64,000 bases of DNA from Ptychodera flava (lineage: Eukaryota > Hemichordata > Enteropneusta > Ptychoderidae), in the NCBI RefSeq assembly GCF_041260155.1, contig NC_091942.1, forward strand, positions 4,523,501-4,587,500. Direction: 5' to 3'. This document shows positions 1 to 13,300 of this stretch, piece after piece; the stretch's first letter is position 1; each line of letters starts with the position of its first letter. The notes beneath the pieces are model-generated. The model was not told the origin of the DNA. It searched no databases and saw nothing but the letters and a program-made list of their open reading frames with translations. A program made the position numbers and the translations under genes.

Positions 1-1313
1 TCGGTAGAGTTAGCCTCGTTTTGAAAATTAGGACAATCAACAAAACAGTGTGTCATCATCAGTAACATTCAGTTGGGGATTTTTTTATCTGAATAACAAC
101 AACTTTGTTATCAAATACAGGATTACATATTAAACGATGAAATATTAAATATTTCATCATTTAATATGTAATCCTGTATTTGATAACAAAGTTGTATATA
201 TTAATTCTTTTACATGTAAAACTCAATGACATAAGATGTTGAAGCTCTGCCGACCAATCGGTGAAAGCAACTGGGATTTTTCTTGCAGTCATTCAACAAG
301 AGTGTAGAAGTATGTGTGACAAAGTAATCACACCAGAGCAACTGCCTTTGCAAGTTCATACCGACCATAGCATTGAAACTTCAGCTCTCACCTCTTGAAA
401 TACCCAGTATTTGCTGCATACTGAGATTTGACCAGGCTATCGAATTCACCTATGATATATTATGCATCCAGAGCAGAGCTGTCACCGTGCTACAAACAGT
501 TGGGCATCAGAGACTGTCCATGGTCTATGCTATCTCTTTTCTGTTGTAATCACCCACAGCTCCTGTTGTGAAAGAAAAAGAAACATATTGATTGACATAA
601 TCATAAGCGGTTGCAAGGAATGTTTTGAGTGTTGTTGGTGTGTCAAAATTAAAATGAGCCAAATCCAAAATGCCCATCCTGCACTTTTTTTCACCAAATT
701 GATAAACCTTGCTGTAACCCTTCCAGCCATGATATGTTACATTAAATAACAATTTACTCTACTTTGGAGTAAAGTTTTAAAGTCATTGCATCTGAGAACG
801 AATCACTAGGGAGTGTTTTCACCCAAGGCGCTTCTTTTGTCAAATGACCTCTGACACCATGAAATGGCCAGCGAAAATGTCAAAGTTCATTCACATTAAA
901 ATCTCATCTAGCATGAAAACAATTCAAATGGAAAAAGCTACAGCTTTTCACAGAGATGTCGATAACTGTCACAGAGCCTGAAACATAGCTTTTGTTTAAT
1001 ATGGAGGATCACTGATGTTCGCTGTGTAAAACTAGAATTTTGTCAAAATAATTTCATATAGTATTTTGCAAAGAGCAATAAAAGGCGGAACAATTGAATT
1101 TATCTAATCTTCAACCTTTGAGGAAAGAATATTGGCCTGTATGTGCAGATATGAGGACACAAATTCTCATGGAAGTTGAAATTGATCACTTTGGGAAATG
1201 ACATACACAACTTTGATTTGCTGATACATGATTTACGGGCGTAGGTCAGCTTCTTATACAAAACAAAAATTGTATCCTGCCTCAGACAGATACAAATGGG
1301 AGGATTTTCTTAC
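1..1313. other. Sequence beyond METTL22 exon 8; holds the unresolved last exon
   Basis: The short METTL22 last exon should be here on the minus strand. Two weak candidates follow possible acceptors near 345-400, but neither resembles the vertebrate ending clearly enough to call. No other gene is recognised. A near-perfect hairpin lies at 100-194. Confidence 0.4.
100..194. repeat. Near-perfect 95-bp palindrome
   Basis: The arms begin caactttgttatcaaatac and end gtatttgataacaaagttg, meeting with almost no spacer. Only one base pair mismatches over about 47 bp per arm. Confidence 0.9.
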
Positions 1314-4300
1314 CATTTCCTTGATGCGATGGTACTGAAAATACTGAGGAAACGTGGTGGGGAGCTTGGTGACTATAAAATCTCCATTTCTGTCACTCCG
1401 TAGAGTTTGCAAGAACTCCAAGCATTCTTGGAAATGATCATAGGCACTGCATGTGACTGAGAGTTCAGCTAGGGTAAAATTATATCTGGAATCATGAATG
1501 TCAAAGACAATAGGGATTGTCAAAAGACTGAGAAGGATTTTCAAAATGCAGAGAAGGACAAATAAAATGTGTATTTATTTAAAGGGACAAAGTCGGCCAT
1601 TTTTCATGAATTTTGTTTGATACAAGATACTTCTTACATTGTTTGACATGTCGAAAGATACTGAATAAATGGGTGACCATGCATATATTTGACCCTGGTT
1701 TTAGACAAATTAAATGAAACCATGGCGAAAATGAATTAATGGTCATGACCATTAATTCATTTTCGTGATGGTTTCATGTATCATGTCGAAAACCTAGGTC
1801 GAATATATGCATGGTCACCCATTTATTCAGTGTCTTTCAACATGTCAAACAATGTAAGAAGTATCTTGTATCAAACAAAATTCATGAAAAATGGCCGACT
1901 TTGTCCCTTTAATCCTTTTCCTACCAGTCACTCTTCACTTTCCAGTCAAGTTTGTTATATCCCGTAAAGCACAAAAAAGTATTATGAACTTGATCATTTT
2001 GCAACCCCAAGACAAACATTTAAACCCTGTTAGCTGTATCTTTTTGCATTTAGCACACCAAAAACTATCCAATCTTTGGGGAGATTAATTTAATTCCCGT
2101 CATTAAGCCAAAGTGTCTTTGAAAATGTCACTTTTCTCTCCTTGGCAATGGATTCTGCCGATTGTTCACGGTTTTGTGTTCTCGCTTGCAGTGGCCACAT
2201 ATGACTTGCAAGTCAAATATTATTTAGTAGCTAAAATCTTAGTTTTAAGTTCGTCAACAATGTTTGAAAAACCTTCTGTGGTCACACTTTTGATCTGAAA
2301 CCATCTTATCGAACAAAGAAAAGATACAGCCTTTGGGGATTTCTGTAAAATATATAATTGTGGTATGTTTTACCAGATGACCTGATACTGCCACAGTGAT
2401 GCCATTGCTGATCTTCCGAGAACTGAGATATTTTATGCGTTGCATGAATGACTTTGAGAACTCTGGCGAGTTTACTACCTGATTTTAGAGTCATCTTAAA
2501 TCAAATTGTGACATGGTGACCCCACAAACAATATAATGACCTTACTCTGACTACTTGCTAGCTGTACAAAATGATTTCCAGCTGTCATGGATGAAAACAC
2601 AGAGTTGTTTCTTGGCATTCATTACCCTACTGGAAATGGTTCTGTTACATAAAGGGGTCACAGGAAATCCGTATGAATCGTTTGAATTCTGTCGGTACAT
2701 CTAATTTTAATATGACTGCAGAGGAAACGCAAACAAGTTTCTCAACTCTACTTCACTTTCACCCTTTTTTCCATAATAATATTCACTGAGGAACCTAATG
2801 GAAACGGTTTGAGGCAGAATTTTTTTGTAGAAATCACAGCAGCAATGACACAAACACTGATCACAGTCCTTTCACCCTGCACCTACACATAGTTACAAAA
2901 AGTTGTCCTGATTTCATCCTTGGATCGACACAAATAAGTCTTCCCTTTACAGCAATAAATCTGGAATTCTCTGAATTTCCACTGAGGTGTGAAAACATGG
3001 ACGTTTGTATTTTGTATTTAAAAAAAAATTCAATAGGTGCAAGCGATGGGAAAATCATGGAAATGTCAATTTACTCCCCTTTGATGAATACCGAGAACTG
3101 TACAAAGGAAATGCATGATAATTTTAGCTTGTACATGAAAATAGTACAAAATATTTTTTCAAAGAAAACAAAAGGAAGAGGAAGGCAAAGTTGGAGTCTG
3201 AGAAGACAGGAAGTTAGTTTAATATTACCGTTTTTCCAGAGCAATATACAGTGTTTTCTGCCGCCCATGTGACATCACGTTGTACACACTTCTGAAAAAT
3301 GCATCGGTCAGGTCATCATCGTAGATTACTGAAAAGGCAATCAGAAAACAGGAGTTTAAAGTGGGCGTGTGACATCAACCAGCCACTGTTGACTGCAAAT
3401 TTGAAGCAATTGACTACCAAACTGTGAACTGCAAACTTGTGATATTGACTGCCAAGTGCATGGTGACATCACTGCCCACCAGTGACATTGACTGCCAACC
3501 AGTGACATTGACTTCCAGCAAGGAACTTGATTGCTATTCAGTAAACTGAAAGCGAGTGACACTGACTGCCAACCATTGTCATCGACTGCCAAATAGCAAC
3601 ATGGACAATGAATTACATAAAATATATGGTTAATTTTATTGGAACAGTGACTGAACTAAAACACAACTGATAAGTACACTGAATAGAATGTACTGTCACT
3701 TCCAATATTTAAAACTTTAAGCATCAGTGAACTATGATTGTCAGACAAAAGAACCACTCTTGAACCATGCATCTGGAGTAGAAACACAAACTGAATGTGG
3801 AAATTGGCAATATGGTAGGACCATAAATGACAGAAACACAAACTGAATGTGGAAATTGGCAATATGGTAGGACCATCAATGACAGAAAATATGCTGTCCT
3901 CCAGACAGTATGTCTCCCAAAAAAATGCACACTACTTTGTTAGATTTCTGCCAGGCAGAGAGCAATGGCTGTGACACACTGAGAGAGCAATGGCTGTGAC
4001 ACACTGAGAGAGCAATATCAGTGACACACTGAGAGAGCAATGGCTGTGTCACACTGAGAGAGCAATGAATATGACACACTGAAAAAGCAATGACTGTGAC
4101 ACACTGAGAGAGCAGTGGCTGTGACACTGAGAGAGCAGTGGCTGTGACACTGAGAGAGCAGAGGCTGTGACACACAGAGAGCAATGGCTGTGACACACTG
4201 AGAGAGCAATGGCTGTGACACACTGAGAGAGCAATGGCTGTGACACACTGAGAGAGCAATGGCTGTGACACACTGAGAGAGCAATGACTGTGACACACTG

Positions 4301-7300
4301 AGAGAGCAATGGCTGTGACACACTGAGAAAGCAATGGCTGTGACACAGTGAGAGAGCAATGGCTGTGTCACACTGACTGATAAGTTCAGCATAGATAAAA
4401 GTACTCAAAGGAGAAACAACACCACAACCACAGATACCACAGATCAATTGTGTATTGGCTGAATTCTATGGTATCATAGACTGACTGTGGAATCTCTGAA
4501 CAGGGAAGATGGAATGAGACTTTTGACAAAAAGGGGAATGGTTTTTATATCTTTTCAATTTCAATATAAGGTTACTTTAGAACTCTTCACTTCTGTTTGT
4601 ATCTATCATCGGAAACAGGAACACAGAAAAAAGAGAGCAGCACAAAAATAAGAGACAAGACAATCAATATTTTGCAGTTTTGAACATACGGGGGACACAC
4701 ATCATTTTTTGCCATTCAGCTTTTTACAGTACTAGTATAAGTGTGTTATCAGATTCAAGACTGAACTAGATTTACCGGGTATATTAATATTAATCTATGT
4801 TAATATTAATTCTCCTAGGTGGAATATGCCATGAAAAATTCAAAGACTGTAGCGGAATTTCATTTTTGGTTTTTTCAACGCTCACAAACCATTAAATCAA
4901 CATCCCCTAATGTGTCCATGTCACTGGCACACAGCAGTGAGTAAAAAAATCAATAACTACTCTTGTGCCTCAAATCTCCACTGAATACTTGCCCCTTTAA
5001 TACCTGTCTTCACAGATAACAGATGTTCTCTTTTCATTTGGAGGATAATACCTCAATGCCTCATTCAGCACACGTATTCACCCAAACACAAAGCGCCAAA
5101 AAATATGCTTGCATGTCACTGACAAAGACCAACTTGGGTTCATCAATACGGCACTTTTTTTTTAACAAGTGGAGCCAACAAATGTAGGTTAAAGCCCGGC
5201 TCGAAATGGACCGGGATCAGGATTAGTGCCAAGTTTGGGTGGGGGCGTTTTGGGGCATGGTTCTGCATAATGAGTCTGTTGGCAACGGTTGCGATCATTC
5301 GCATTATCTGCGTAATCTGTTTGCTCTCAAATCACATCAGGCTTGGGTACGTACAGCCTTCGTTTCCCGGTTCGTTTCAGTTATGCCATGGCAATACTCG
5401 AAAGAAAAAGAAAGAAAGAAAAACTAGGAAGGAAAAGGAACACGTCAGGAAAATGGTAGGAAATAGGTAAACGGCGACGTCATTACGATCGCAAAAAATA
5501 AAGGAAATTCACGGAAGGGTCGTCACTTCCTTGAATCTCGTGTATCACGATATTTGTAATAGCGATCGCGGTCAGTTGCTCGGTTGTTTGGCGGCGGGGT
5601 GATATCGAAAAATTATCACGAGTTATGTTTATTTTCGGAGCAATTGCAAGTTTTGCTCGAAACGCTTGTTAACCTTCAACTGGAATCAATGACAGACTGG
5701 GTTCCTCTCCGTCTTTCTTTCTACCTCCATGGTTATTGAAGGAATTAAAGTCCAGCTTTTGACGAAATATTATTACAATGTAGCGCGGAATCAATGAACT
5801 GTCCTCAGACACGCGTATCCTAAAGCGTTTACAAGATTGGGTGATGGCGCTTACTTGCTCATCTTGAACTGAAAGATTGAATGTTTCAACTGTTCAAATA
5901 TCTTACAATTTTTGTTAAACTTTCATCACAGAAGTTCAAATGTAACTTGGATAATCGGTATGTCAAAACCTTACTAGTACCAGCCCTCCGAACGCGACAT
6001 GTCATTTCCACGTGTAAAAACACGTGTACATGCGGCCGTTTTCGGGGCCAGCATATATATCCCCACGGTCCCTCCACAAGGGACCGTGATATCCCAAACA
6101 ACTGTTCAGTACCGTCAAGTTCGGCCGTAGATTTGGAAGGGGGAAGTTGTTAAAAACGTGGATCTCTTCGACTGACAATAATTAAATTGATCATGGAGGC
6201 TACCGCCATGTTTTGATGGTTATTCAGTGCAAACTACGGACTCTGCTTACGCGCTTTTCGCTAGAAAACATCGTACTACGGGTAAGCTTACGGACTAGTC
6301 CTTTTGCTAAGTCACGTCTGAAAATGGTTCACTTTCGTGATGTCATTGCACCATAAACGCTAGCAAAAGAGTTGATGGCAACACAAAGTTTTCATCCTTC
6401 ACCCGCTGATAAAAGTCTAAGTTTACATATAGTTTGTTTACATCGTAATTGTTCTCGTATGCACAGCAAATGTTTGACCAGTTTACGCCTCTGCGCGTCA
6501 CCGAATGATTGACAATTGTCAACGACTGTCTCCTGAGGGCCATTCCCTTTGTTCAGAAAGCGATTTTTCCCCTAATCGTCGTAGTTTTAAAAAACTTTGT
6601 GAAACTTTGCAGATACCTGTATGGCCTAGGTGTTTATGAAACAGTCTATGTTCATGGTATGCCAATAATATATGTTTGAGAATCGTTTAGGCCGATTTTC
6701 ACGGAGCGGTCTACCTAGCTATTGCCAGTTGTCACTCAAGCGCCATTATGAATTTTCAATAAGTTAGGGGCCTTTTATACCCCGCACACCGGTTTAAGGG
6801 GTTCTTGTGATTTTCTGAGGAGAGCTAGGTGGTCCTACTTTCTCTTTGTGCGCTCTGCAGTGTGTTTGTGAAGATGATTTGTCTGATCACAGTCCCTCCA
6901 CCACCGGTCTTGAAACACCCATTGCTAAAGGTATGAACTAGTGCCACTACTGCAAGGATAAGTCTTGATATGGATTGGTCCCAGAATTTGTCATCCCCTT
7001 TTTCTCACCATCAAGAAGTGAACAGCTTGTTGTTACAAAAAAAGTAAAAAAGTATTCTGTAATATGCCGACTCATGGCCCTGTAAAGGGACTGTGGCTTG
7101 ATAGAATATGTCAACTTGAAAACCAGAGAATGAACATTCTCATCTCCCGTTAGATTTGACATCCTTCGTAGGGTGATTACAATGCAGCAATTTTGTCACC
7201 TTGGTACATGTAAGTGCAGTATACACAAAGTTTGATCAGAATTCGGTTTGAAGTCTGTTGAAGCCTACAATTTTGCAAATTTTTTTACCAACAGCGTGGA

Positions 7301-10300
7301 AAATATGAAAATAGTGTAATTCAGTCAGTAAAAATGACATCAAAGTCAAACACACGATATTCAAGAAAGTGTTAATTGTGGTTTATCCATTTTATCCATA
7401 TCACACCTTGTCACAAAGAAACCAGTCACATTTTCAGACAAATAATTACAGAGGAACTATTGTCTGGTACTGAATGTAAATGGGCTACCATCACATTGTA
7501 GTTGGGACATGCAGTTTAAAATGCACTGCAACAACAGCGGTCTGCCATTGGTAGATTATTGTTGTGTTTTATGGATGCAGTCACACCTCCAACACAGCAA
7601 TCTGTGCAACGCATTTACAAGGAATCAACTGAAACCCCAAGCATTCAATTGTACAAAGATTGGTGGATCATACGGCAAAAGATTCCAGTGGATTTTGGAT
7701 CTTTGTTGGCAGAGTTCTATTGACTTGCTATTATTTGTACATGAAGGTGCAGACAGTTTCATTGCATGCTAGCTACGTCAAATGTTTGGTTATTGTGAAT
7801 ACAAAAGAGCAGAGTAACTTTCTGTCTAAAGCGCAACAATCACGTTTTAAACCGCTTTGAATACTCTCACAATAACTCTAAGTCTTCCCTTGTTGCCATA
7901 AGGCAATACAGACAAAGTACAAAAGACTTGATTATTCATATTTACCTAAACCTCCACACAATCAGACAGAAGGAATCCAAGGGTTTGAAAAAAAAGTTTC
8001 TGGGGAGTACTGTATTACAAAGGATTTGAAAAGGTTAAAAAATCCAAGTGTCGCGCCTCTGACATCACGGTTACATCACTAAAAAAAATCACTGTTCCTG
8101 TGTTTATAAATATCCCAAACTATCTTGATCCTGTTTTCTTTAAATGTTGTAAAATGATTTATTTACAACTATACTGACATGATACTGACATCAAGAGATG
8201 TCCTGACACACTCATTGGCTTCTAAGACAGATTTTTCTTCACAAAGAAATTACCAGTATTATTCTCATGAGCATCCAATCCAATGAAGGCACCTGCGGTA
8301 CAGATAATCAAACACCAACATATCATCCTCTGCTGGTCTGCCCACCTTTGCAGACTCATTTTGAGGCTCTTGGAATTAAAATGAAATTTTCAGAGTCTTG
8401 TTTTTGTGAAAATCAAAAATTTTGATTTTTCCCCATAGATTCAGTATATAACATGCATAGAGGTAAATTTACACAGAGTGGCCATTTTGAATTTTAAATA
8501 TATGTACATTTAAAGTTTTCACCACCATGGTTTGGCCCAAACTAATTGTTATCAATGGTGATTGTGGACCTCTTTACAGGGAATTGGGGGTGAACAGGTT
8601 AAAGTTTAGGTCATACTCTAATCCAAAACTTTGCACAAGGATACCAGATTTTTATCCTGGATTATGAAAGAGAATAGTCTCAGTCTAAGCCAGAGATAAA
8701 AACTTTCAGCATCATACTTTATAATCCAAATTGTGATGTAAGGTCAGTTTCACCTTGTGAGTTTGTCTTATAGAATTGCACATGAAATGCCTTTTTAGCT
8801 TAATGTGACTGTTTTTACAAATTTACCAAAATTTCAAGGAGAAAATTAAACAACTGTTGACAAATACATACGACAGAAGTAAACTTACTCCTAGCAACTT
8901 GCCTTGGTGCCAAGATGGATACCTAAACAACCTTCTGCTAACCAACAAATTTTTTTTATGAGAATTGAACTCCGAACTCTTCTCTTTTTGTCTCATTTCT
9001 CTCCCATCTTTGCTCTTAATATTTGAACAGAACTTACTGATTAAAGAAACAAATTGCTTTGTTTATTTAGACTTCACAGGTGGATCAATTATTGACAATA
9101 AGCTAGGGGGTGTATAACAGAGACCTCCCGGCAGGAGTAAAAACAACACACTTGAGAACACCTGCAGACACAATGACAGAAATCTGCCTGGCAAATATTT
9201 TCCAATTGCATCATGACAGGAGAATTGTGTCATGGGAAAAGTCAAAGTAGAGCAAGGGGAGAAGGTGGAGGGGAGGTAGGAAGGCAATATTCTAATCATA
9301 GTTTTTTCAACCCAATGAAGTATTTCAGCAAGTATTTCAACAAATCAGCTAGTCTCTTTGTACGAGTATTGAAGCTCATAATATTTTATTCCTAATTTTT
9401 GGTTTTGGTCATTTTTTCTCACAGCAAAGTCTACATAAAAGAATAGGGATTTTCAACAAAATTTCATGCTGGATACTATGTTTTTCACCAAACATCCGGG
9501 TGTTTGGAATTACTTTGAACCAAAGGTTTTGCCCTCATTGAAACACTGTTAATTTCTACTCACCATCTGCAGCAAGTATAATACTGACATCATTTTCTAA
9601 GGTATTCAAATCTTCCACTGACCAATAAAAGGGGCATTCCTTATCTGAAAGTACGAGGTGAATTTTCTTACACACTTTTACTGTTGATAGATTCAGAAAT
9701 GCCAGTTGGCACTTGTGATTGCAAGATTTGAAAAGCGCAGTCTAAATATATGCTACTATGATATATGGTACTATGAAAACATCAAAAATTATGATTTACA
9801 CAACATAAATATCTGCACAAACTTTTTCCATATTTAATTTATTTTACAGAATTACAACTCAAAACAACATTTAAAGGGTCAGAAATTGAAGTTCATAGCA
9901 AATAAATTGTGGTCTCACTGTTCTCATGTTTACTTCTCTTCTGTTAAAATTGTCATTCAAACAAGACTGTACTAACATTCAAATACACAGCAAAGTGATT
10001 AACTGTGAGGTTTGTTATGTAACTCCCTATGGATTAAAATGCCCATGAAACCAACAACAAAACCTGTCTCCTAACAATAGCTGTTTACTTGAGGTTTGAC
10101 ATTTAACACAAGGTCATACAGGGTCAAAGGTCAGACGAACAGGCAGTCTCTGACATTTTTTGCACTTGGATTTTGATTTCTTAACAAGCTCTAAACAATA
10201 TTATACGTGTGTGCACGTTCACATTGAATTATAAAATTTAAAATGATTGTTGATGTTGAACTGTCAAGTCGTGATTCAACACAGAACTATGGCGTATCAA

Positions 10301-13300
10301 ATCAATGATACAGCCACCAGTTTATCACAAGGTTTCACACAAGTTGTCATCAAAATTTGGAAAAACTGGCACAGACTGGTGCCATTTCTCAACTATATCT
10401 CTGATTATCAAGGGTTAGTTCTGATAGTCTTGATACCTTTACACACCCCTGTTGTCTGAATGATGTGGATGTCTGATTTTCATGACATTTGAACTTTGAC
10501 CCTGCTGTCACTTGATTGCTAGATACACACATGCCATGTGAATTCAACGATCTTCTTCCCTACCATTCTATAATACACTGGCACTATCGCTGATACTGTA
10601 TACTTCATGCTCAACCAGTATTTCTAATGTCTTCAACTTATAATAGATCATTTATGCCATTTAAAATTTGTTCAAAAACCTTCAGGTGCCTGGATTGCCA
10701 GGGTGGTATACACAGAGAGAAGGGTATACCATCCTGGCAATTCCAGGCACCTGTGCAAATACCAATGGTAAAGTTAACTGTACATCATTTGTGCAAAAAT
10801 TGATCAAATTGAGCAGTTTCTTTGACATGCAAGTGTAGTGCGCCCTCTGGTGTACAACATTTCTGATCACTTTGAGTCAATGCAGGCGTTGCATTGCCAG
10901 TTCATGTAGTATGTAAAATTTTCTTCAGTTGAAAAGAACTTTCTTGGGTCAATAGCACATTCATGTAGCTATTAGGCACATTGCTAAATACTTGTCAGTG
11001 AAAAACTTGCATTTTTGCACCAGTTTATTGACATTAAATATGATAAGACCGCATTTTCTCCCGAGAGATTCTCATTCCCCTGACCTGCAAATAACAACTG
11101 GTGTGATCACATACTACAACAAAAGACCTAAACTAACAGAACCCTTCTCTCTTACAGCCATTCAGTCTAGACCTATCTTGGTTTAAGGATTCACACTTAC
11201 TGATAAGTTTACTATTACAATATGGGATATTCATATTTGTTTTGAGGAAATGTTGTATTGAAATCTTTTAACATTTGTTTTGAGGCAATATTATATCGTA
11301 ATTTTTTAAACAAGAATACCTTTCCCCTTGACATTCTCATACTCATACCAGTGCTATTCAAGTACAGTTACTGTTTGACAGAGAATGAATACATGGCAAC
11401 AATCGTTAGTGATTCAATTCAGTATTTCATCTTTATGCCTTGCTAAACTGATCACTTCTTTATTCTTTGTCAAAGTCACACAGACCAAGGAAGAATAAAC
11501 TACATCACATTCAGAACTGTACCTGTCCTCAGCGTTTCTTGCCTCCAATCAAATTCTTTCACAATTATCTTGCTATCACCATACAAATGTTTGTTTGTTT
11601 CAATGTTTTTCTTGCACATATGTAGCACATCTGAGCCAACATCTGAAAAACAAAAGATAGATTATATGACAATAGAGGGCGCTATACACAACAGAAATGC
11701 CAAGCATTTACCTCAGAATGAAGTATCCCATTCAGAAAACAAAATACTTTAAGGGATACAGTCATCGGAACTGCGTTCAAAGGTCATATGGTATCCAAGG
11801 TACAATGGTGATTGATGAAAGTTAAAACATGTCTGTCATAATCTACATCGTATAATTTAAATGTTAAAGCTGTGATAAGATGCATCTAGATATCATGCAC
11901 GATATACATTGTTTGCAATGGCGCAGTTCAGATGACTGTTTTCCCTTTAAATATTTTCATGTACGGAACATTCTTTTGACTCCAAAAATAACATAATCTA
12001 TATAACTTGTGTATTTTTACAACAGTAAAATGTTCTATCAGATCAGAATCACGGAATACACAATATAGCCAGTCCTTACCTATGCACAGTAGTCTTGGCA
12101 ACTGTTACCATGACAACTGTTGCCAGATCAGAAGCAGGGATGGAATACACCATATAGCCAGTCCTAACCTGTGCACAGTACAGTTATGGCAACTGTTGCC
12201 ATGACAACTTGCCAGATCAGAAGCATGGAAGACAATATAGCCAGTCCTTACCTGTGCACAGTATAGTCTTGGCAACTGTTGCTATGACAATGCTAGTCAG
12301 TCCAAGACCAGCTCCTAATTCCATCACTGTGCTGTCGCTGAAGAGCTCTTGGTTGGACATGATGAAGTCACACATGAGCAGAGCTCCATGCCATACCTGT
12401 AAACAAATTTTCATTTATGGCTTAAAATGTTCTGAAAGGCAGAAAATCTGTTGCATGTACATCTACAAATCTGCCTCAAAAGTGAAAGACTTAAACTTTT
12501 CTCGAACTTTCCTAAATGAAACTTTCGACCGTTCTGTCACCAAATCAAGAATAAAAATCAAGGGTCCCCCTGAAAAGTTTGGTACTAAAGAAAAAAATTA
12601 CCTAACAATTATAAATATTTGAAATTAAAAATGGACCCCATCCAAGTGTTAACCCTGTGGGGAAAAATGAAATTTTCACTTCGAAAAACTAAGACAACAA
12701 AATCTTTCTTACTCCATTCTACCTTAATCCACAATTACTTTGTACATGCTCTTTAGTCTTGGATACTTAAAAACTACAATATGAATATCGATGGAACATC
12801 CATGGTTAGTCCATAAGAAATATTTTTCTTCAAAGGGACATTTGTCAAAATGCAGGCGAATGCAAGCGATCTCAAAATTTGAAGAGATAATTTAAAGATA
12901 CAGACATAATAACTCTGAGAGACTACCAGTATGGAACAACTAGTCGGCAAGTGGGTAAGATTATGCACACTTAAAAAACAAGCGGTCTTTGAGTTTTTGA
13001 TGAAGTGGTTCAAAAGAGTAGGAAATACTTGGGACAATAGTAAGTGACAATTCTTGTCATTTTCAGAGTATTTGCCAAAGTTAATTTGCACAATTCACTC
13101 ACCTGTAGACCAACATCTTGAACAGGTGTAGCCATGTTATGCTCTTAGTAACAGACAAAATAAACCATCCTTAAGTGTTTGCCCAGGTTGTCAGGTTTCT
13201 GTTCATTTTAAAAATGACTCTTGCTTGATGCTTATGATGTAGCATGACTGCATATTCTTTGTACATTTCATCTGATATTTCATTCTTTCACAGCATGAGT

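Noticed and set aside
345..400. Candidate METTL22 last exon on the minus strand (LKFQCYGRYELAKAVALV, or a frame beginning LLWCDYF)
   Set aside because: Acceptors are weak and the peptides do not clearly resemble the family ending; not supported enough to call.
3876..4447. Three long overlapping minus-strand frames with Ser/Cys/Gln-rich repeats
   Set aside because: They are the three phases of the 25-bp minisatellite; a 25-bp unit cycles through all frames every 75 bp.
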